Shown: piece after piece, positions 28,390-37,732 of the stretch
Layout of the letters: every line of letters starts with the position of its first letter
Numbering within the stretch: position 1 is the stretch's first letter
NCBI GenBank assembly: GCA_022510815.1
Contig: JAFLST010000001.1
Span: 5,259-69,258, forward strand
Source: Christensenellaceae bacterium
GTDB taxonomy: Bacteria > Bacillota > Clostridia > Christensenellales > Aristaeellaceae
DNA: 64,000 bases
Reading direction: 5' to 3'
Made by a program: the position numbers and the translations under genes
The notes under the pieces: model-generated
What the model was told of the DNA's origin: nothing
The model's input: only the letters and a program-made list of their open reading frames with translations
Databases searched by the model: none

Positions 28390-29253
28390 TCAGAGCGTAC
28401 CCGTGACCTGAAGAATCGCCGTGCCGGGCGTGATGGTCCACGCACCGGTCGTGGCGTTCTGGGTGTAGGTCGCCGCGGGAACGGTGATCCTGTTGGCCAC
28501 AGTGCTGAAGGTGCCGGTCATGGCGTTGTAGTTATAATCGGTGCCCTGCGTCAGCGCGACGCCGTTGAGAGTGACGCTGGTGATATTCAGGGCAGGATCA
28601 AACACATCGGTCAGGATCAGGTTATCAGCCGTGGTGGTTGCCGTGGCGCCGGTGTTCTGGATCGTGAAGGTGTAGGTCAGCGGCTGATTCTCCACGACGG
28701 TCGTGGGATTCAGGGACTTGATGACGGAAAGGCGCGCCGTGGCGTTGGCGTCGGTGGTGGCCGTAGCCGTGATAGGCGTGGAGATGCCCGTGCCGGAGAG
28801 CGTCACGGTGTTCACGATATTGCCCGTGGAGCCCTGCGGCGCGAACTGATTGGCGTTGGCGGAATAAAGCAGCAGAATGTTGCCGCCGGCGGGAACGTTA
28901 ATGCCCGTAATGGTCAGGGGCGAGCCGGACGCGGCGGGCGCGGTGGCCTGACGCGTGCCGTTCACATACAGGACGACAGAGCCGGGAATAAAGGTCAGGG
29001 GCGTGACCGTGCCCGCCGTGGTGCCGGAGGCATAAGCGCCGAGGTTGTCCGTGAGCGTCAGGTTGCTGAACGCAGTGCTGCCGGAGTTGATCACGCTGAC
29101 GGCGTACGTCACCGTATCGCCCTGCCGGTAGTCACCGGAGATGGCGGATTTGCTGACGGACAGGACATCCTGCAGGGTGCCGGTCACAACGTTGGAGTTG
29201 GTGACCAGATTGTTGTATGACAGGGTTGCCTGATTGGTAAAGCTGGTGGGCAT
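28390..29253 (-). CDS. DUF11-like repeat protein without signal peptide
   Basis: SVSKSAISGDYRQGDTVTYAVSVINSGSTAFSNLTLTDNL; second repeat LSVIKSLNPTTVVENQPLTYTFTIQNTG. Confidence 0.85.
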   Translation of the reverse strand: MPTSFTNQATLSYNNLVTNSNVVTGTLQDVLSVSKSAISGDYRQGDTVTYAVSVINSGSTAFSNLTLTDNLGAYASGTTAGTVTPLTFIPGSVVLYVNGTRQATAPAASGSPLTITGINVPAGGNILLLYSANANQFAPQGSTGNIVNTVTLSGTGISTPITATATTDANATARLSVIKSLNPTTVVENQPLTYTFTIQNTGATATTTADNLILTDVFDPALNITSVTLNGVALTQGTDYNYNAMTGTFSTVANRITVPAATYTQNATTGAWTITPGTAILQVTGTL

Positions 29254-29297
29254 GTGTTTCTTCCTCCTTGCTCGACGTGAGGAGTCATTCCCCACAC

Positions 29298-29329
29298 GAG
29301 CAGTCTATGCGGCAGGAAAAAACGCGTGC
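29298..29329 (-). promoter_or_regulatory. Putative sigma-K-like promoter GCAC-N16-CATAGACTG for DUF11-like gene
   Basis: AC 16 nt before CATA (29306-29309); parallel to element at 769-800. Confidence 0.5.
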
Positions 29330-29341
29330 AAGATGATGGCG

Positions 29342-30382
29342 TCAGGCCTCGTCCGGCAGCGAAACGGTGAAGCGACACCCGCCTTCAGGGACGTTTTCCA
29401 CTTGGATTGCGCCGCCGCAGGAGTCAAGAATCTGCTTGCAGAGCGCCAGCCCAAGACCGTTGCCCTCCTGCTTGTGGGAGCTGTCAAGCTGATAGAAGCG
29501 GTTGAAGATGTGCGTCTTTTCCTCCTCAGGGATGCCGGGGCCGGTATCCTGAATGGTGAAGACGATCTGCCCGTCCTTCCTGTTCAGCCGCAGGACGATG
29601 CTCCCCTGCGGCGGGTCAAACTTGATCGCGTTGAGCAGCAGGTTGCTCCAGACATGAAGCATCAGACTCTCGTTGCCTGTCCAAGTGATTTCTTCCAGCT
29701 CCACGTCGAAGTCAATGTCCTTTTCCGCCCAGCGGGGCTCCAGCAGCAGAATGGCCTGTCGCACCTGCTCGTCAAGCCGGTACGCGGTCTTTGCCACTGG
29801 TATGGCGTGATTGCTGACCTTCGAGAGCAGCAGGATGTTGCCCACCAGCGTCGACAGACGGCGGGTATTGAGCAGAATCCGTTCGATGTACTCCTGCTGC
29901 TGAGCATCGGCATGAGTTCCCTGCAGCAGGGTCGCGTATCCCTCGATGGCATTGATGGGCGTTTTGAACTCATGAGAGACGTTCGAGACAAAGTCTGATT
30001 GCAGCGTCTCCGTCGCGCCGAGTTCCTTCACCATCAGGTTGAAATTGCGGTAGGTATCGCGAATTTCAGTGATATGGCTGCCGGTATGGAGCCGAATGGT
30101 GAAGTCGCCCCCGGCCACCTTGCGCATCGCGCGGTTCAGCTTGACGATGGGCAGCAAAAGCAGGATGTTCACGACGATGGAGACCGTTACGCCGATCACG
30201 ATGCTGAACAGCAGCAGCCACAGCAGCGGATGCACCTGAATGCGGGTATGCAGGAAGTATTCCAGCAGCCATGCCAGTAGCATGGAAAGCGCCACCGTGC
30301 CGAGGATCTCCAGCATGGTGACGATGATAAACAATAGCCGGATATCCAGCCTGCCTTCTTTTCGATTCTTTCCGGCGCTCAT
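29342..30382 (-). CDS. Sensor histidine kinase
   Basis: FVSNVSHEFKTPINAIEGYA; NLLLNAIKFDP; DTGPGIPEEE. Confidence 0.94.
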   Translation of the reverse strand: MSAGKNRKEGRLDIRLLFIIVTMLEILGTVALSMLLAWLLEYFLHTRIQVHPLLWLLLFSIVIGVTVSIVVNILLLLPIVKLNRAMRKVAGGDFTIRLHTGSHITEIRDTYRNFNLMVKELGATETLQSDFVSNVSHEFKTPINAIEGYATLLQGTHADAQQQEYIERILLNTRRLSTLVGNILLLSKVSNHAIPVAKTAYRLDEQVRQAILLLEPRWAEKDIDFDVELEEITWTGNESLMLHVWSNLLLNAIKFDPPQGSIVLRLNRKDGQIVFTIQDTGPGIPEEEKTHIFNRFYQLDSSHKQEGNGLGLALCKQILDSCGGAIQVENVPEGGCRFTVSLPDEA

Positions 30383-31050
30383 AGCTTGACCACCTTGTAG
30401 CCTACGCCGCGCATGGTGACGATGCGGAAATCAGTGCTGTCCCGGAACCGGTCGCGCAGGCGGCCGATATGCACGTCCACCGTGTGACTGTCCGTTTCGC
30501 TCTCATAACCCCAGATCTCATCCATGAGCTGCTGGCGGGTGAAAATCTTCCCCGGATAGGAAGCCATCTTGTAGAGCAGCATAAACTCCTTTTGCGGCAG
30601 CACGGTACTCTTGCCGCTTCGGATGACGGTCAGCGAATCGCATTCCAGCGTCGTGCCGCCGATGACCTGCCTGCGCTCCGAGAGCATCTGCGCCCGCCTG
30701 AGCAGCGCGCCGACCCGAAGCACCATCTCGTTGACGTTGATGGGCTTGACCATGTAGTCATCGGTGCCGGAGAGGAAGCCCATGCGCATATCGTCAAAGG
30801 CGTCCTTGGCGGTGATCATCATGACGGGGATGTTGATGCCGCTTTCCCGCATGGAGCGTACCAGCTCGTAGCCGTCCATCACAGGCATCATAATATCGGA
30901 GATGATCATATCATAGTAGTCGGCGGCCAGCGCGTCGAGGGCCTTTCTGCCGTCGGAAACGCCCGAGGCGTCATAGCCGTTTCTGGTCAGCACATGCTGA
31001 AAGAGCTGCCGGAGCTCCGCGTCGTCCTCGACGATCAGAATACGAAACAT
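30379..31050 (-). CDS. OmpR-family response regulator
   Basis: MFRILIVEDDAELRQLFQHVLTRNGYDA; C-terminal wHTH. Confidence 0.95.
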   Translation of the reverse strand: MFRILIVEDDAELRQLFQHVLTRNGYDASGVSDGRKALDALAADYYDMIISDIMMPVMDGYELVRSMRESGINIPVMMITAKDAFDDMRMGFLSGTDDYMVKPINVNEMVLRVGALLRRAQMLSERRQVIGGTTLECDSLTVIRSGKSTVLPQKEFMLLYKMASYPGKIFTRQQLMDEIWGYESETDSHTVDVHIGRLRDRFRDSTDFRIVTMRGVGYKVVKL

Positions 31051-31066
31051 GGGCGCAGCGACCTCC

Positions 31067-31726
31067 TCATCTCCGCCAGTTCTTCTTCCACTGATAACGG
31101 CGGTAAGCGTTCTTGATGGTCTGATAGCCGTCCCGCCAGAAGAACAGCGCAAGGTTCGCCATGGACATCACCAGCGCCAGCCGGTCCGCCCACGAGCCCG
31201 TCAGCAGCATCAGCAGAAGCAGCGCCGCGTCGATCAGCGCCAGCCACTTCATCTTAACGGGCAGCATGAAGAAGATCAGGAGCTCGAAGTCCGGATAGAT
31301 CAGCGCGAAGGCAAGGAACAGCGACATGTTGAGATAGGTGTTTGTGGTCGCGCCCATGATGAACCCGGCGATTACCGACCCGATGATGCCGCAGAGATAG
31401 AACAGGTTAAAGCGGAAGCTCCCCCACTGGTTTTGCAGCCCGGTGCCGATGATCCAATAGAAGTATAGCGAGAAGATGATGAACAGCGGACTGGATTCCG
31501 GCGGGATGAAGATGAACGTGATCAGCCGCCAGATCTGCCCGCGGAGAATGGCGGAGCGGCTGAACATCAGCCACCTGCTGGCGCTGAAACCCGTCACAGG
31601 GGCCACCACCATGTCGATCACGAAGACCGCCGTCATACCGATGACGATGTAGAGCATCAGGTTGCGTATGGCATACCGGCTCAGCTTGCGCTGCAGCTTC
31701 TCGAGCAAGGATGGACGCATGGTCAT
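31067..31726 (-). CDS. Rhomboid-like membrane protein lacking recognisable GxSG catalytic motif
   Basis: Multi-TM; GQIWRLITFIFIPPESSPLFIIFSLYFYWIIGTGLQNQWGSFRFNLFYLCGIIG. Confidence 0.7.
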   Translation of the reverse strand: MTMRPSLLEKLQRKLSRYAIRNLMLYIVIGMTAVFVIDMVVAPVTGFSASRWLMFSRSAILRGQIWRLITFIFIPPESSPLFIIFSLYFYWIIGTGLQNQWGSFRFNLFYLCGIIGSVIAGFIMGATTNTYLNMSLFLAFALIYPDFELLIFFMLPVKMKWLALIDAALLLLMLLTGSWADRLALVMSMANLALFFWRDGYQTIKNAYRRYQWKKNWRR

Positions 31727-32298
31727 GAGCGTTTACCTCCCTGAATCGCGCGAATGTTTCGCATGGCATAGAGCGTGAAGGACAGCGCCATCATCGCCAT
31801 GCACAGGCTGGTCAGGGTATTCGACAGGTATGCTGGCATCTCCTGCCAGAGGATGTGCGCGATCATCAGCGCGTAGAGCATGCAGGTCACCAGCTTGCCA
31901 TGCCACTGAGCGCCGAGCACCTCTCCCGTGCGCCGGAAGACCATCCATCCCATCAGCCCGGAGGCTGCCTCCTTGATGACCAGCATTGCCAGCGGCAGCC
32001 GCATCACCCGGTATCTCGTCGCCAGACAGACCAGCACGGCGAACTGGGTCAGCTTGTCCGCGAGAGGATCGACGGCTTTGCCAAAGGCGCTGATCATGTG
32101 GAAATGCCGGGCGATCCAGCCGTCGAGGATATCCGTTGCCCCGGAGACCGTCAGCAGCACGGCCATGAGCGCACTGTCGTGCAGCCCGGCAAAGGCCCAG
32201 ACGATGGGCCCGATCAGCAGCAGTCGAATCAGGGTCAATAGATTGGGGATCGTCAGCACGCTTTCCTTGTTGACGACGGTTGAAATCTCCTGTTTCAC
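31723..32298 (-). CDS. CDP-alcohol phosphatidyltransferase (PgsA-like)
   Basis: DILDGWIARHFHMISAFGKAVDPLAD CDP-OH-P motif; GTG start with upstream SD. Confidence 0.9.
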   Translation of the reverse strand: MKQEISTVVNKESVLTIPNLLTLIRLLLIGPIVWAFAGLHDSALMAVLLTVSGATDILDGWIARHFHMISAFGKAVDPLADKLTQFAVLVCLATRYRVMRLPLAMLVIKEAASGLMGWMVFRRTGEVLGAQWHGKLVTCMLYALMIAHILWQEMPAYLSNTLTSLCMAMMALSFTLYAMRNIRAIQGGKRS

Positions 32299-32356
32299 GG
32301 CGGCACTTCCTTCTTTCTGCCCGTTGGCATCAGGTGTATCATAAGGGAGGAATAAC

Positions 32357-32391
32357 AACTCAACATCAACTCAAGATCAACAACAGTTGAT
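32357..32391. promoter_or_regulatory. 11-bp tandem repeat AACTCAA[C/G]ATC x2 plus inverted repeat ATCAAC-N4-GTTGAT: putative response-regulator site
   Basis: Read directly in divergent intergenic region. Confidence 0.6.
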
Positions 32392-32475
32392 ATTTCTCTG
32401 GTTGTTCATATTGGCTTCACTCTGTAATGCTATGCTTATCATGGCATATGAAGGACTTGTCAGGCGGTGTTGACC

Positions 32476-33177
32476 ATGAGCTATATCACCTTTGAAGATG
32501 TATGCAAGGATTATCCGGCAGGCACGGGTGTCGTGCACGCGGCGGATCATGTGAATTTCGCGATCGAGCAGGGCGAGTTCTGCGTCGTGCTGGGCCCCAG
32601 CGGCGCAGGCAAGACGACTGTGCTCAATCTGCTGGGCGGCATGGATAAGGCCACCAGCGGCCGCATCATGGTGGGCGGCAAGGAGATCACCGGCATGCGC
32701 TCGCGCCAGCTCACGGAATACCGCCGTCTGGACGTGGGCTTCGTGTTCCAGTTCTATAACCTGATGCCCAACCTGACGGCTCTCGAGAACGTCGAGCTGG
32801 CTCAGCAGGTCTGTCCCAATGCCCTTGATCCGCGGGAGGTCATGGAGCAGGTGGGCCTCTCCCATCGCATGAATAACTTCCCTGCTCAGCTCTCCGGCGG
32901 TGAGCAGCAGCGGGTTTCCATCGCTCGGGCGCTGTGCAAGAACCCGGCGCTCCTTTTGTGCGACGAGCCAACGGGTGCGCTGGACAGCAAGACGGGCGCG
33001 CAGGTGCTTGAACTGCTGACCCGGCTGTGCCGCGATTTCAAGACGACCGTCGTCATCATCACCCATAACGCCAGCATCGCCCCGCTGGGCGACCGGGTGA
33101 TCCGCATGCGCAACGGCTCCGTATCGGAGATGACGCGCAACGAGCATCCTGCCCGCGTGGAGGACATCACATGGTAA
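32476..33177 (+). CDS. ABC transporter ATP-binding protein (MacB/LolD type)
   Basis: Walker A GPSGAGKTTVLNLLGG; LSGGEQQRVSIARAL. Confidence 0.95.
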   Translation: MSYITFEDVCKDYPAGTGVVHAADHVNFAIEQGEFCVVLGPSGAGKTTVLNLLGGMDKATSGRIMVGGKEITGMRSRQLTEYRRLDVGFVFQFYNLMPNLTALENVELAQQVCPNALDPREVMEQVGLSHRMNNFPAQLSGGEQQRVSIARALCKNPALLLCDEPTGALDSKTGAQVLELLTRLCRDFKTTVVIITHNASIAPLGDRVIRMRNGSVSEMTRNEHPARVEDITW

Positions 33178-35522
33178 TTCGTCAGCACAGCGCTTCCACA
33201 GCCGTTGTCAGGCGGCGCGGCACGCTGACCAAGAAGCTCTTCCGCGACATGGGACGCAGCCTGATGCAGTTCCTTGCGATGCTGCTGCTCTGCGCGCTGG
33301 GCACATGGGTATTCAGCGGGCTGGACGCGACATGGCGGATGCTGGATCTGTCCATCGAGTCTCATTTCGAGCAGGGGCATCTGGCAGATGCGTGGATCAA
33401 GAGCGCTTCCTTTACCCGAAGCCAGCTTCTGCAGCTGGCGCATATACCCGGCGTGGACGGAACACAGGCCCGCGTGTCGATCGAGCTGGACGCGCCTGAT
33501 CTGGGCGACAGCGTGTCCGTGCAGGTGGACGCCTTTGACGGGGACATGGAGATCAATACGCCGCTGCTGCGGGAAGGCGAGCTTCTCCACGCCTCTGACC
33601 TGCGCGGATGCCTGCTTGAAGAGCAGTTCGCTCAGGCGCACGGACTGACCGTCGGCGATAACATCACCCTCGACATTGGCGGACTGCGGCAGACCTTCGC
33701 CATCCGGGGCATCATCCTGTCCGCTGAGTACATGCTCACCGCCAAGGACGTGACGCCTGACCCGGAGCATTACGGTTTTATGTATATCTCGGCGAAGGCG
33801 GTGCCGAATCTTCCCTTTACCGAGGTGCTGGTGCGGTTGCAGGAGGGCGTAACCACCGACGATATCCTCGATCAGGTGCGGGAGATTGCGCCCGGCGCGC
33901 TGCTGATGACACAGGGCACGCACAAGTCGACAGCCTCGGCCCGGAACTACATCAGCATGTTCAAGAATATGACCTACCTGTTCCCTGTGCTGGTGTTCAT
34001 CGTGGCGGCAATGATTGTCGTGTCCACGCTGACCCGCATGATGGAGGGCCAGCGCATCCAGATGGGCACCCTCAAGGCGCTGGGTTATCGGGATCATCAG
34101 ATCCGGACTCATTATCTCTCCTACGCGCTCGTGCCATCGCTGATCGGCTCTGTGATCGGCCTGTTTACCGGGCAGTATACCATTCCTTATGTCATCTGGC
34201 GGATTGTCGCGACGAACCTGCGCTTCCCATGGCAGCTTCACGCGCCCATCTCGCCCGCCGCGTGGATCATCACGGCGCTGTCTGTGGCGCTGTCGGTCTT
34301 CATTTGCCTGCATACCTACCGCAAGGCAGCCCGGGAGACCACCGCCAGCCTGCTGCGCCCCAAGCCGCCCAAATCCGGCACGCGCATTCTGCTGGAGCGG
34401 ATTGGCCCTGTGTGGCGGCGATTCTCCTTCAACACCAAGATGATCGTCCGCAACCTGATGCGCAGCAAAGGCCGAACAGTCCTGACACTGGTGGGCGTGC
34501 TGTGCTGCAACATGCTGATTATCTGCACCTTCGGCCTGTCGGAATCCATCGAGTGGTTCATCCGGCAGTATTACGAGGGAACGCTGCAGTACGACCTGCG
34601 CGTTGATCTCGATCAGAGCCTGTCTGGCACGCTGGACAGCTACAGGGGCCGTTTAACGGCGGAAGTGGTGGACGGCGTGATGGAGCTTTCCGTCAGCATC
34701 AACAGCGATACAAGCAGCCGCTCCGGGCTGCTTACCGTGATGGCGGACGATCAGCAAACGATCTGTCTGGGCGAAGGCAATACGAGACTCGATATGCCGA
34801 AGGACGGCGCAGTCATCAGCCGCAAGCTGGCCGACGTGCTGGGCGTTTGCTTCGGCGACAGCCTGACCATATGGCTGACGGGCGACACGGAACCCGTCGA
34901 AATGGTGCTCAGGGGATATGCGGACACCAACATCGGGCAGGGACTGTTCCTCTCCCAGACGGCATGGGAGAAGTACCGCAAGGGCGCCTTCTCCCCGACC
35001 GCGCTGCTGCTGCGCAACCCGGACGCCATGGCGCTGCACCGCATCGACGAGATGGACGAGGTGTCGTTGCTCAAATACCCCGAACAGCAGTGTCAGGATA
35101 CCATGCGCATCATGGACTCCACCGCCGTGGCCTTTTCCATCCTCAGCGGCGCGGCGCTGGGCTTGGCCTTTATCATCTGCTACAACATGGGCCTGATGAG
35201 CTTCACCGAGCGAACCCGCGACTATGCCACGCTCAAGGTGCTCGGATACCACCAGAAGGAGATTCGGGGCCTGATGATCCGGGAGAACAACATCACCGCC
35301 ATCCTCGGCGTGCTGCTTGGTATCGTTCCGGGCATCTGGCTGACGGGCACAATCCTCAAGATGTGCGAGTATGAAACCATGGTCTTCGTAGCGCGCGTCT
35401 CGCCCGCTTCGATCCTGCTGGCCTGTGCTATCACCTTTGTGTTCACCTGCATGATTGAACTCCTCCTCACGCGCAAGGTGCGATCCATTGACATGGTGGA
35501 AGCCCTCAAGAGCGTCGAGTGA
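33171..35522 (+). CDS. FtsX-like ABC transporter permease
   Basis: Two FtsX permease modules separated by extracytoplasmic regions. Confidence 0.92.
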   Translation: MVIRQHSASTAVVRRRGTLTKKLFRDMGRSLMQFLAMLLLCALGTWVFSGLDATWRMLDLSIESHFEQGHLADAWIKSASFTRSQLLQLAHIPGVDGTQARVSIELDAPDLGDSVSVQVDAFDGDMEINTPLLREGELLHASDLRGCLLEEQFAQAHGLTVGDNITLDIGGLRQTFAIRGIILSAEYMLTAKDVTPDPEHYGFMYISAKAVPNLPFTEVLVRLQEGVTTDDILDQVREIAPGALLMTQGTHKSTASARNYISMFKNMTYLFPVLVFIVAAMIVVSTLTRMMEGQRIQMGTLKALGYRDHQIRTHYLSYALVPSLIGSVIGLFTGQYTIPYVIWRIVATNLRFPWQLHAPISPAAWIITALSVALSVFICLHTYRKAARETTASLLRPKPPKSGTRILLERIGPVWRRFSFNTKMIVRNLMRSKGRTVLTLVGVLCCNMLIICTFGLSESIEWFIRQYYEGTLQYDLRVDLDQSLSGTLDSYRGRLTAEVVDGVMELSVSINSDTSSRSGLLTVMADDQQTICLGEGNTRLDMPKDGAVISRKLADVLGVCFGDSLTIWLTGDTEPVEMVLRGYADTNIGQGLFLSQTAWEKYRKGAFSPTALLLRNPDAMALHRIDEMDEVSLLKYPEQQCQDTMRIMDSTAVAFSILSGAALGLAFIICYNMGLMSFTERTRDYATLKVLGYHQKEIRGLMIRENNITAILGVLLGIVPGIWLTGTILKMCEYETMVFVARVSPASILLACAITFVFTCMIELLLTRKVRSIDMVEALKSVE

Positions 35523-35541
35523 CGAAAGGACGGATTTTCCG

Positions 35542-36600
35542 ATGAAAAAGCTGTTTGCTCTGCTGACTGTTTTGCTGGTATTCACCTCCTCCGCCATGGC
35601 TGCGGAGGACCTCACTGGCTATGCCATCGCCAACGGCACGGTGACGGCTGTGCGCTTCCTGGACGTCACAGCCCCTTATTCCGGCACGCTTGGCACCTTT
35701 GATCTGGCTGCAGGGGATCGCGTGACTGCCGGAGACGAGCTGTTCTCCATGCTGCTGACCACGGTCTACGCTCCGGAGGCAGGTACGGTAACGCTCTTTG
35801 CCGCTCAAGGAGACGACGCGACGGGCGTCATGAGCCATTACGGCGCGCTGGCTTCGCTGGAGACTGCCATCCCGACCCAGATTGTCGCATCAACGGCCAA
35901 CGCGTATAACACCAAGGAGAACCACATCCTCTATGTGGGAGAGACGCTGTATTTCCGTTCCTCCGGCTCGGCTCGGGAGGAAGGCTGGGGCAAGGTGATC
36001 CGCGTTGACGGCAGCAGCTATGTGGTGGATATCCTTGAGGGCGATTTTGATATCGGCGAATCCTTCAATCTCTACCGCAACAACCGCTACGAGAGCCGTG
36101 ACAATGTGGGACGCGGCACAGTCACCCGGCGCAATCCAGTCTCGCTCACGGGCGTGGGCCGGATCTATGAGCTGCTGGCCGCTGACGGAACCAAGGTTGA
36201 GGCAAACGCGCCTGTGATGACCCTGATGTCTGCCGACGCCGAGCCCGGAGCAAGCCCGATCATCACAGCTCCGCAGGACGCGGTGGTGGCCATGGTGACC
36301 GTCTCTCCCGGACAGCAGGTCTGGAAGGGGCAGATGCTGGCGCGGCTGTACCTGACGGACGAGCTGGAAGTCGTGGCGGAGGCGGACGAGATTGATCTGC
36401 ACGGGCTGCGGGTGGGCGACCGGCTGCCCATTACGCTGGACACGGACGAAGCGACCGTGCTCTATGGCACCGTCACGGAGATCTCCGCGCTGGGCGTGAC
36501 CCGGCAAAACGCCGCTTACTACACGGTGCATGTCTCGCTGCAGGATACCCGAAACGCCCTGCTCGGGGCCAGCGCGTCGGTCTATCTGCCCAAGGAGTAA
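35542..36600 (+). CDS. Secreted HlyD/MacA-like efflux adaptor
   Basis: Signal peptide; biotinyl-lipoyl-like repeats; downstream of ABC genes. Confidence 0.8.
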   Translation: MKKLFALLTVLLVFTSSAMAAEDLTGYAIANGTVTAVRFLDVTAPYSGTLGTFDLAAGDRVTAGDELFSMLLTTVYAPEAGTVTLFAAQGDDATGVMSHYGALASLETAIPTQIVASTANAYNTKENHILYVGETLYFRSSGSAREEGWGKVIRVDGSSYVVDILEGDFDIGESFNLYRNNRYESRDNVGRGTVTRRNPVSLTGVGRIYELLAADGTKVEANAPVMTLMSADAEPGASPIITAPQDAVVAMVTVSPGQQVWKGQMLARLYLTDELEVVAEADEIDLHGLRVGDRLPITLDTDEATVLYGTVTEISALGVTRQNAAYYTVHVSLQDTRNALLGASASVYLPKE

Positions 36601-36606
36601 ACGGCA

Positions 36607-37194
36607 ATGATGCAGACCATTCAGGAGCGGCGAAGCATCCGAAAATATCAGGATCGGCCTGTCTCCCGTGACTTGATTGAGAAAGTCATTCAAGCGGGTT
36701 CGCTCGCTCCGTCGGCAAAAAACCGTCAGCCGTGGCGCTTTGTGATTGCGCAGGGCGAAAGCAAACAGGAAATGCTGGCGGTCATGGCGCAGGGATTGCA
36801 GCGAGAAGCCAATGCTCCGCTGCTGCCGGGCAGCGCGCCGATGATTCAGGGCGCCGTGCGGACCATGCGCATCATGGAGCAGGCGCCTGCGGTGATCTTT
36901 CTCCTTGAACCGGACGGTGCTTCCCTGCATGATATCCCGGATGCTGAAGGACGCGTCTACGAGCGGTGCGACATGCAGTCCATAGGCGCGTGCTTGGAAA
37001 ACATGTCGTTGGCGGCGGCTTCGCTGGGCTTGGGGAGCCTGTGGATATGCGACGTCTATTTCGCCTACGACGAGCTGACTGCGTGGCTTGCGTCGGAGCA
37101 TGAGCTGGCAGCCGTCATGACCCTCGGATACGCGGCGGAACAGCCGCTGCCCCGTCCGCGCCTTCCGTTGGATGCCCTCATTGAGTGGCGATAG
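36607..37194 (+). CDS. Nitroreductase-family protein
   Basis: MQTIQERRSIRKYQDRPVSRDLIEKVIQAGSLAPSAKNRQPWRFVI. Confidence 0.92.
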   Translation: MMQTIQERRSIRKYQDRPVSRDLIEKVIQAGSLAPSAKNRQPWRFVIAQGESKQEMLAVMAQGLQREANAPLLPGSAPMIQGAVRTMRIMEQAPAVIFLLEPDGASLHDIPDAEGRVYERCDMQSIGACLENMSLAAASLGLGSLWICDVYFAYDELTAWLASEHELAAVMTLGYAAEQPLPRPRLPLDALIEWR

Positions 37195-37215
37195 CTTCGC
37201 TAATGAGAAAAGATC

Positions 37216-37650
37216 ATGAATCTTACCTATGATACACGCAAGGCCGTCCCCTGCCGGCGTATGTAAGAGCTGTTCCTTGCCGTCGGCTGGGCTCAGGCGG
37301 ATGAGATAGCCCGCGAGGTGCTCGCGAACTTCGACGTAGGCTTCCGGAACAGCAGCCATGTTGTGACGGTTTGGGACGACGACCGGCTGGTTGGATGCGT
37401 CCGTGTGCTCAGAGATGGTCGCTTCCGTTCCATCATCCTCGATCTGGCTGTGCTGCCGGATTATCAGCGGCAGCGCATCGGGCGTGAGCTGGTCAGAAGG
37501 TGCCGTGAGCGTTTCCCGGACACGAAGTGGCTGGTGCAGACGGACGAGGTCCGTGGCTTCTGCGAGCGAATTGGTTTCATAGCCAATCATGATTTTTTAT
37601 GCGTATTCCGGGCAAACGGTTTTAACCGTCTTCCACGGCATAGGGCTTGA
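37216..37650 (+). pseudogene. GNAT N-acetyltransferase with in-frame TAA at 37264-37266
   Basis: MNLTYDTRKAVPCRRM*ELFLAVGWAQADEIAREVLANFDVGFRNSSHVVTVWDDDRLVGCVRVL... in one continuous frame. Confidence 0.72.
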
Positions 37651-37675
37651 AAATCTTTTGAAAATACAGTATCAT
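37647..37675 (+). promoter_or_regulatory. Sigma-A promoter TTGAAA-N17-TATCAT
   Basis: Motif and spacing. Confidence 0.6.
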
Positions 37676-37694
37676 AGAACTGATATGGTCATTT

Positions 37695-37718
37695 GTCCGC
37701 CGCATCGCGGACTTTTTT
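37695..37718 (+). terminator. Hairpin GTCCGC-N6-GCGGAC + T6 in the short lepA leader
   Basis: Perfect 6-bp GC stem followed by six T, directly before the SD. Confidence 0.65.
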
Positions 37719-37732
37719 GGAGGGAACCGTTC

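Noticed and set aside
32886-34313. 475-aa minus-strand ORF opposite ABC transporter genes
   Set aside because: Shadow ORF over intact Walker/FtsX genes.
35890-37590. 566-aa minus-strand ORF spanning the adaptor, nitroreductase and GNAT genes
   Set aside because: Crosses several well-supported plus-strand genes and has no domain signature.
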